Positions 56,697-64,000 of a stretch of DNA of 64,000 nucleotides are shown here, piece after piece. The translations under genes were made by a program, and so were the position numbers. Each line of letters begins with the position of its first letter. The stretch's first letter is position 1. Source of the stretch: Mesorhabditis belari (taxonomy: Eukaryota; Nematoda; Chromadorea; Rhabditida; Rhabditidae); contig CAUEEP010000743.1 of assembly GCA_958450365.1 (NCBI GenBank), forward strand, positions 5,085,001 to 5,149,000, given 5' to 3'. The notes beneath the pieces were generated by a model. The model was not told where the DNA came from and did no database searches. It was given only the letters and a program-made list of their open reading frames with translations.

Positions 56697-56793
56697 GGTT
56701 TGCTGCAACAGCTGATGGTGCCAATATCACAATGCCGAAAGATCAATACGAGACTCAACCACATACACAATACAAGATTCGAATATTTGGTAA
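56697..56793 (+). other. Orphan exon-like patch
   Basis: Between an acceptor (TTTCTTTAG) and a GTAACA donor, the frame FAATADGANITMPKDQYETQ then PHTQYKIRIFG is protein-like. No neighbouring exon was found in either direction and the family is not recognised. Confidence 0.3.
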
Positions 56794-56799
56794 CACGCA

Positions 56800-58490
56800 G
56801 AAATATTTTTTCAAAAGGATTATGGGTAAAACGCCTTTACTGTCAGTTAAAGTATGTTTTCGATTCACTATTAGCCATCCTTGGCGATTCATTATTAGTC
56901 ACACAATGAAATTCTTCAGACAATTTACTGAATAAAGAAAAAGCGATCTTTTGAAAGCACTACACAATGATATGTGTTTAAAACCTAAAAAAAAAAGAAC
57001 GACTATGACTATTCTTTTGCTTCAAATTTCAATTCATTTACATAAGGCTGATGATATTTTCAACCGTTCCTTTTTTATTGCATTTCTCTCCGAATCACAC
57101 ACCTTTACAGCGCAAAAACTAATCGAGAAATCAGTGAATCACAAAATGTGTCATCGTACCATCAGAATTTTGCTTAAAATATATAAAAACCGAAGATAAA
57201 TCGATCTTTAGAATTGTTTATGATCGGTTAAATTATCAGAAAAACGATTACTTAGGTTATAACACTATTGGATTTGTCTAATCTTAAAGCTTAAAGCTAA
57301 ACGAGAACCGCTTTTCAGTTAAAAACATTAAAAACAAAAGCCAGGCAGGCACCCTTTAAAAAAGCAATTAACAAAAATCAAACAAAATCAAACAAAAATC
57401 AAATCAAGTGAAAATGATTTAGGGATGAGGAAGATAGATCTGATTGAAATCTCAAAGAGGAGAAAGATTTTGCCCTTTTCGAGCAGTTCACTCACTTGAT
57501 CGTATCAAAATGGAGACGAGAAAGGGGAAATATGGAAGGGGAAAGGGTGGACGAGTCCCTCAAATGATATGTGCATAAGGGATCGAGCCCACCCTTTCCT
57601 TCAAGTTCTCCTTTTTCTTTTTTTCCTTTCTTTCTCTCATTAAAACTTCAATGCACTGATGCTAAAGGCTTTTAAGGTTTGGCTTTTAGTTTGCTTTGGC
57701 TTTGCTACGGTTTGCTTTGCTAAGGCTTTGGCTTTGCTAAGGCTTTTAAGGTTTGGAAAAGTAGAGAAAAGTAGAGAAAAGTTTTGATTTGAAAGTACTG
57801 AGAAATTTGATCATTAAAACAGAATATGGACAGGAAAATCATCAAAATGGGAAGTAAAGTGAATCAAAATCAACTGGAATCATCAAACTGAGAAGTAAAG
57901 TAAAAGAAAATGTAATGAAAATGTAATAAGCTGAAAAATAGAGTGATTGAGTGTCTGTGAATAGTCTGTGAATAGAAGTAAAATCTAGACTCGAGCTGGT
58001 AGCTGGTATTCCGTCTTGCCAATCGGCCAAGCAATTCCAATACAAAAGCGACAATTGTCGTGTCAATGTCAGTACAAAGAGAGGTGAAAGATGTGAAAGG
58101 ATGAAAAGGGGAAAGGATCCGGTTGGGTCTCTATTGAGCTATTTGTTGGGTCTCTATGGGGTGACCCCAATAGATTCGGCTTCTCACAATTGAATGAATC
58201 AAAAAGATTTTTTTTTGTTTTGTTTTTTTTTTGAAAGACGTGCTCTTGAGGTGAAACAATGAAGTCAACGCAAAAATTCAGCGCCGAAAACTGCCCTTCA
58301 GCTAGCTTCCTGTGCAAATAAACTTCCTGTTTTTTCAAACTCAAATATTTATTTCCTTTTTCTTGAGCTCTTTCTCGGTTTTGCTTCTGGAAATGATTGG
58401 AAAACGATAGAAAGAATTGTGATTGAAAGTTGAACTTGAAAAAGTTGTTTTAGACGATAAAGAATTTGATCAATACTACTCATTTCCTCT
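56800..58490. other. Repeat-poor region without recognised genes
   Basis: AT-rich. A minus-strand frame around 58066-57960 and simple TTTGGCTTTGC repeats near 57660-57750 are the only structures seen. Confidence 0.4.
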
Positions 58491-58501
58491 AATAAGCCCC
58501 C

Positions 58502-58838
58502 AACTTTAAACGCCTCGTTCTCAGTCTCATTTTGATCTATTCTTATGTTTAATAGACCAAAAGATAGAAGACATTAAGAGGTATTTTTTGGTATATTAAA
58601 CATAAGAAGATGTCAAAATGGGGCTGAGAACGAGGCGTCTAAAGTTGATCGGATTGCGGGGCGGTTATTAGAGGACCAACTCCCCTCGACTAACTTCAGA
58701 CGCCTCGTTCTCAGCCTCATTTTGAGCTATTTTTATGTTTAATATACCAAAAGATAGAAGACATTAAGAGGTATTTTTTGGTATATTAAACATAAAAAGA
58801 TGTCAAAATGGGGCTGAGAACAAGGCGTCTGAAGTTAA
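58502..58838. mobile_element. Two tandem hairpin elements
   Basis: 58502-58646 and 58691-58838 are near-identical hairpins with ends CTTTAAACGCCTCGTTCTCA or CTTCAGACGCCTCGTTCTCA and complements, and a shared interior (AAAGATAGAAGACATTAAGA). They are in direct order with a 44-base spacer. Confidence 0.85.
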
Positions 58839-59454
58839 GGAGGTGCTTATTAAAGGAAATCTTTCTTTGCCTCTGGAAATGATTGGACCTTGGAAATCAA
58901 CCCTTCACAGTTCTGCATTGAAGCTAGAAATATTTCATTTCTCTTATAAGAAAGACATAAGAAATCTTATAAGAAAGACAACACTGGAAAAAAAAAAATA
59001 GACTCGATGCTAGTGCTAATTTACTCGATTTTGACCCCATTGTAAATGAGATAATCCTTTTTTTGAGTGAAAAGTCGTGGGCAAATTGTTTGGAACTTAT
59101 TTTTCGTTGGCAAAATTGAGTTAACAAAATTTTACTTGGATTGGAAAACGATAGAAAGAAATGTGATTGAAAGTTGAACTTGAAAAAGTTGTTTTAGCGT
59201 TGTCAAAGTTGTCAAATAAAGAATTTGATCATTACTAAACGAAAAGATTCGATTTAGTAAAGTCAATCACTCTTTCAGTGAAGCTGAATACAAGAGTGGC
59301 TTTATGAGAGCACTCTCACTCCGTTTGCTCACTCATCAAAGCCAAATTTGGCCTTCAAAGTCCACAGTGTCGAGGGGAGACACTTTATTTTAAGCGTTTC
59401 TTCATAAATTTCCCATAAACATTATAATCAGTTCAAGTTATTTTTCAAGAAAAG
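58839..59454. other. Nothing recognised
   Basis: AT-rich sequence. The words GATAGAAAGAA-TGTGATTGAA and AAGTTGAACTTGAAAAAGTT occur both at 58407-58450 and 59150-59192, showing a partial duplication of about 45 bases. Confidence 0.5.
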
Positions 59455-59784
59455 ATGAAAGACTCTAGAATTTCAAAATATAAAAGTAAAGATGTAGTTA
59501 AAGAGTTAGATCTAATTGAAACTCTAGTAGGTCAAGTACAAAGAAGTTCTATACAAAGAAGTTCTATACAAAAGAGATTCATCAAAAAAGATCCATCAAA
59601 AAAATGGCCTCTAAAATGTGAATCAAATCTCGAAACTCTTTCGGCCATTGAATTTGGCATTTGTGCGAGATTGGAATGGGATCGGTTGGGCGGTGTTGAA
59701 GGACATCATTTGTACATTTCTTTTCCCTCATTCAACTTTACATTTCGAGTTGTGAATCGAGAGGATACCCTGGAATGGATCTAA
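59455..59784 (+). CDS. Uncertain single-exon open frame (109 aa)
   Basis: ATG 59455 to TAA. The second half (TLSAIEFGICARLEWDRLGG then VEGHHLYISFPSFNFTFRVV) has ordinary amino-acid composition and is unlike the low-complexity frames nearby. The first half contains a short internal repeat (QRSSIQRSSIQ). No family recognised, no signal peptide and no supporting splice structure. Confidence 0.3.
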   Translation: MKDSRISKYKSKDVVKELDLIETLVGQVQRSSIQRSSIQKRFIKKDPSKKWPLKCESNLETLSAIEFGICARLEWDRLGGVEGHHLYISFPSFNFTFRVVNREDTLEWI

Positions 59785-61167
59785 TTTTTTTTAAAGAAAC
59801 ATGAAAGAGGAGCTTTCTAGAGAAAAGAAAGATTCAGGTCATGTTTGCATTCTTTACTCAATAACAAAAAACATCAAAAACGCGGCTCTTCTTCAAATGT
59901 ACTTACCGTTGGTAAATAAAATGCCTCAGCTATTCTTCAGCTCAAAAGATAAAGGCTTAGTTTACGATAACTGAGAAAAAGGTTTTTGCAAATGACACGA
60001 GGCAGGGGTAAAGTCGAAAGTCGAAACTGGTATTGTAACATTGTTATAAAAGTCAAAACTGGTATTGCAACATTGTTATAAACTTCGTTAAAAGATCGAT
60101 CACTGAGATTTTTTTTTTGAAAGAAGTGCTCCTGAGGTGAAACAATGAAATCAGCTTAAAATGAATAGTTCCAATCGATTCGCCGATCCTGAAAACCCCT
60201 GAGTACAAATTTACAGTTGAACATCCAGGGATTTGTGATTATTGAAGTTTGATATGCATGAACAGAGTACTGTAATTAAAAACTGTAAATCTACAGAGTA
60301 GAGTAATTTTCTCTTATACATTTCTAGTTAGCTAAGCCAAATGGTTATTTAATAACAAAAAAAAATGAAAGCCTATACCCTCTCATCGTTCTACATCTGC
60401 GCTTTACAAAAGGATGATTTTCTCAAATTTTCTCAAAAACCAAAAGAGTTTACAGTTTCTTTTTTGTTTAAATATTTAAAATTTACATTTTCTTTACTAG
60501 ATTCATTTAAGAATTTAAGATTTTATTCGTTTTATATACGACTTTAAACGTGATTGCTGAAAAAATGAGATTTGTCATTTTTGTTAGCCAAGATAAGCTC
60601 GCATTTGCAATAATAGAACTCAAAAAGCACTATTTTTATAATAATTAACTCTAAAAACGTATAAAAGCAGAAAAAAACGGAAAAAGATGACTTTTTAAAG
60701 ACTCGAAAACTCGAATTTAACTTTTTTTCAGCATCGTGTTGCATAGAATTTTTTTGTACTCCTTGGCTAGGGTTGTTAAAGTCATTAAAAATGTTTTTTG
60801 CTTCTTCAATTCTATGTAAAATTAGACGTAGATTTTATGATTCATTGTTTTTTGTTAATTGTTTGATAGAATATATTCAAAAACAATAGATTAACCTAAT
60901 CATTGAAATGATTAGATTAATCTATTGTTTTCAAAAGTCAAAAAGATGAAGCGCATATAGTAAAGCAAAGACAAATATTTGGTGAGAATGGGAAAATGTG
61001 AAAACTAGAAATAGATGCCTGTAAGATGGATGAGTGAAAAGAAAAGGAAATGCCCGATGATCCGTAATGGGAGCACGAAAAAGGAGACCCCCTTCCCGCC
61101 AATATAATGAAATGAATGAATGGAGAGAGGTGGAGGAATGGAAGTGAGGATTGAGAGCAGAGCTTGT
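59785..61167. other. Nothing recognised
   Basis: AT-rich. A short palindrome at 60875-60930 (AACAATAGATTAACCTAATC and complement) is the only structure noticed. Confidence 0.5.
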
Positions 61168-61395
61168 ATGCTACGCTCCGGGAAAAGTTCCAGCGGCACC
61201 TTTTCGGCCGAATCTTTTCAGTAAAAGGTTCATAGTTTTCCCGCGGAACGTGCTTTTCTTCCAGAAAGTTGCTGGTAAAACTTTCCGCCGGAATTTTCCG
61301 AGGAGAAGTACGCTCCTCAAGAAAACTGGACTTTTTACCGGAAAGATCAGAAAGATCGGAAAGATCACCGGAACTTTTCCCACAGTGTAGCATAC
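61168..61395. mobile_element. GC-richer foldback element
   Basis: Imperfect inverted ends TATGCTACGCTCCGGGAAAAG and CTTTTCCCACAGTGTAGCATA enclose repeated TTTTCCGGC-like words. Frames open on both strands reflect this inverted structure, not a gene. Confidence 0.6.
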
Positions 61396-61635
61396 GGAGC
61401 TCAGGACACTAACAATACCAAAACAATCTAGGGATTAATTGTTTAAAAAGATAAAGTAAATTAAAGATTATCGAATTGTTGGTGTTTATACAAATTTTGA
61501 AAAAGTAAATCGGTAAAATAGAAACGAATCTTTATAATAAAATGTGCAAATTTTGGTATCACCTTAGAAAAACCATTGAAAAGTACTGACTGCTGCTTCG
61601 TTTATGATATTTAAAGTAGAATGTGTTCCTCGCGA

Positions 61636-62762
61636 GGGGGTGGGGTACTATTACAGTATTTACGGTATGTTTTTTGGCTTATCGGAAATTTGATACGCGT
61701 CCCGTTAGCAATCTAACTAGAGTGTGTTCCTCGCGAGTAATGCGTTTTTTAAAGCGTACACTTGGCGAAAAAATTACCGTACTTTTAGCAAAAATTATTG
61801 CAAAAAAATGACGCAAAAATGACGAGCCCCGCATTATATACGACACTTTTTAAAGATACTCAGCCGTTTAACTGATTTGATGGGGAAATTCCCTTCCAAA
61901 GTAAAAATGATTTTTTTGAAAAGCCTGCGCAAAAAATTGGTTTTATATTTTTTTTATAAAGTCGATAAAATTGAATATCTTTTAAATGTATCAAATGAAA
62001 CTAGTATAACCTCATTGAAAGCTTTCGCTCTCACACCCAGCCAACTCACGATCTTCCCTTAAATCAACTAAAGCCATTTTGCTTAACCACTAACAAAACT
62101 TGTGTTGTGAAAATGGTTAAAATTAGAGTGTGTTCCTTGCGAGTAATGCGTTTTTTAAAACGTACAATTGGGCAAAAATTACCGTACTTTTAGCAAAAAT
62201 TATTGCAAAAATTATTGCAAAAAAATCACGAGCCCCGCGTTATATACGACACTTTTTAAAGATACTCAGCCGTTTAACTGATTTGATGGAGAAATTCCCG
62301 TCCAATGTAAAAACTGATTTTTTTTTCTGAATTGCTTTTATATTTTTTTCGCGAAGGCGCACTTTTTAGAAAACGCATTACTCGACAATCACTCATGCAA
62401 ATTTACTCGAGTTTAATTACTTACTCGCGAGGAACACAGTTAAAAGCTAGTTAAAAGCTAGTTAAAAAGCTTATTTAACAATACATTGCTCAATTTATTT
62501 ATTTATTTTAACATTTGCATCAAGAAATAGCATGATCGTTTAGTGTGGTGCCATTGTTTTGAAAAAAATTACTTACTCTCGAGGAACACACTCTACAGCT
62601 TTCGCTCTCACACCCAGCCAACTCACAAGGAACACACTCTGCGTTTTATCCATAATCCTTTTCTACTTTTCTTTTCTATTCTTTTCTTCATTCATTCTAA
62701 ATCTTTCAAAATGAAATCTTGAATTATTTGATAGACAAGATGTTAATATTTAAATGATAGTG
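61636..62762. repeat. Right arm of the large inverted duplication, with family B copies
   Basis: Reverse complement of 55651-56400 with indels: from the MITE A end at 61638-61667 through GCGTCCCGTTAGCAATCTAA, family B blocks at 61718-61950 and 62120-62600, GCGTTTTATCCATAATCC, to GATAGACAAGATGTTAATAT at the far end. It is longer than the left arm because of an extra family B segment at 61718-62100. Confidence 0.85.
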
Positions 62763-63002
62763 ATTTAAATAATGCAATTACTCGAGCTATTAATCGAGTA
62801 AAAAAGTACTCATGCAAATTTACTCGAGCTTAATTACTTACTCGCGAGGAACACAGTTAAAAGCTAGTTAAAAAGCTTATTTAACAATACATTGCTCAAT
62901 TTATTTATTTTATTTTAACATTTGCATAAAGAAATCGTATGATCGTTTAGTGTGGTGTCATCGTTTTGAAAAAATTACTTACTCGCGAAGAAAACACTCT
63001 AA
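62763..63002. mobile_element. Foldback element family B, partial copy
   Basis: Repeats the section 62380-62600: ACTCGAGCTATTAATCGAG, TTACTTACTCGCGAGGAACA, AGTTAAAAAGCTTATTTAAC, ending TACTCGCGAAGAAAACACTC. The end motif has two changes. Confidence 0.8.
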
Positions 63003-63564
63003 TTTAAAACCATTCTACTAAATTTTTAAATCAATTCTACCATTATTTAAAAGAAAATTCTAAACAAGACTTTAAAAAGCAGACTTTAAATAGAATTGAA
63101 GTTAAAAAGTCAACAAATTGATGCTTCTGGAGAAGACAGTGACAATTAAGAATAGTTGAACAAGATAAATCAGATCAAAAAGCTATTCAAATAGTTTTCT
63201 CGAAAATCTATTGATTTCGATTTGAATTTTCTCGTTCGAATCACACGTTTTGTAAGCAGAAGACTTTGCTCAAAGGTGGGCAATGTTTGTGGAAAGAGAG
63301 ACGGAAAGCATTTGCAATCTCCACCCGGCATTACTCAACTGGTAGTCATAAGTCAAACAATATCTGGTTTTGCTTTTGAAATCTATAAATAGAAAAGTTA
63401 GAATTAGAACCGATTCTCACTCTCATTCTCATTGAATCGAAAAGCTTAGACCAGTTCAATAGAATGAATATCTCCAATTTCCCGATTCCAATAAATAATA
63501 CAAATTTACAGTTTATCTTTTTTATGCCATCTAAAAAAGCAAAAGAAAGAAAAAAGAAGCCGAA

Positions 63565-63656
63565 ATGACTAGCGAGGTGTTCTTTGTGCGGCCGCGTAAT
63601 CGCTCGTCGTCCGGCAAATCGTCCTGGCATAACCCTCGGATTTTCGACTCGGAAAG
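63565..63656 (+). CDS. Possible first exon of a gene running off the right edge
   Basis: ATG 63565 gives MTSEVFFVRPRNRSSSGKSS then WHNPRIFDSER up to a GTGAAC donor. The interval 63565-63780 is GC-richer than its surroundings and is open in several frames on both strands, including a minus-strand frame after the acceptor TTTGCAG, so strand and frame are uncertain. No family recognised. Confidence 0.3.
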
Positions 63657-63784
63657 GTGAACGAGCGGTGAACGATTGCGCATCCCCGACCGTTTCCGGC
63701 GTCACCATGCCCAAACTCGACGGTATTCCCGCTAGAAATTCCACAACCCTCGAAACCAAAACTATCCCAAACAATCAAGGTTGA

Positions 63785-64000
63785 TTGACCTGCAAAGTCG
63801 ATTTTATTCTTTGATAACTAATCACTGATAAATCATTAACAAAACGATTAATTTTAATCATTTCTACATAAAATTTCATCAAAAATTTCTATTACTACCG
63901 AAAATTTGATTTCAGTAACTCTTAATTAAATTTTTTTTTATAAAATTTTGAAAATCAATTTAGAATAAGATAAGCTTACTTGTCAATGGGTCAAAGGTTG
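63785..64000. other. Nothing recognised
   Basis: AT-rich end of the window; GCTTACTTG near 63976 could be a minus-strand donor, but no exon beside it can be judged. Confidence 0.3.

Noticed and set aside
61005..61393. Several open frames on both strands
   Set aside because: Caused by an inverted-repeat element with GC-richer arms; no recognisable protein.

Overview
The window looks like nuclear DNA of a small nematode, probably a rhabditid-type species, although the species cannot be named from sequence alone. The evidence is the AT-rich composition, genes cut into many short exons, introns often only 40-60 bases long ending in TTTCAG or TTTTAG, acceptor-like TTTTAG sites directly before start codons (as expected for spliced leaders), and gene products whose closest recognisable relatives are animal proteins. 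Nothing bacterial, no rRNA and no CRISPR array is present.

Layout. 1-6364 (-): the 5' part of the IFT-A component WDR19/IFT144 (C. elegans dyf-2). A 5.6 kb intron contains a minisatellite, transposon-like repeats and an unrecognised candidate gene on the opposite strand. 6940-18000 (-): a complete class V (ATP10-like) P4-ATPase lipid flippase in roughly 36 exons, whose larger introns are full of foldback elements and tRNA-like sequences. 20575-21531 (+): a small unrecognised three-exon gene. 22908-25426 (+): UTP25, a small-subunit ribosome biogenesis factor, with one apparent frameshift. 26068-27734 (+): a secreted DUF3105 (TP53I13-like) protein. 28028-30916 and 31306-32842 (-): two tandem paralogues with a C-terminal Costars (ABRA-type, actin-linked) domain. 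34788-36111 (+): CSTF2 (C. elegans cpf-2), the cleavage stimulation factor 64 kDa subunit. 36420-36760 (+): relic exons resembling TRAM. 37534-41644 (+): a secreted Cys-rich protein with a duplicated first exon and a mariner relic in an intron. 42255-43292 (+): an unrecognised multi-pass membrane protein with a tRNA-Leu(UAG) gene on the opposite strand of an intron. 44130-51385 (-): a coiled-coil protein that I tentatively place with Shroom (ASD2 domain), with coding-like exons possibly reaching 55.5 kb. 51.4-64 kb: mostly repeat-rich DNA with a few orphan coding-like patches.

The genes are ordinary housekeeping and developmental genes and do not form one pathway. The unusual content is the mobile DNA: a TA-flanked MITE present seven times, a hAT-like foldback with three perfect 8-bp target duplications, mariner remains, several other foldback families, an inverted duplication of about 0.8-1.1 kb, many different tRNA-like sequences in introns, and one MITE copy that carries a piece of a host Costars exon to a new place 15 kb away.
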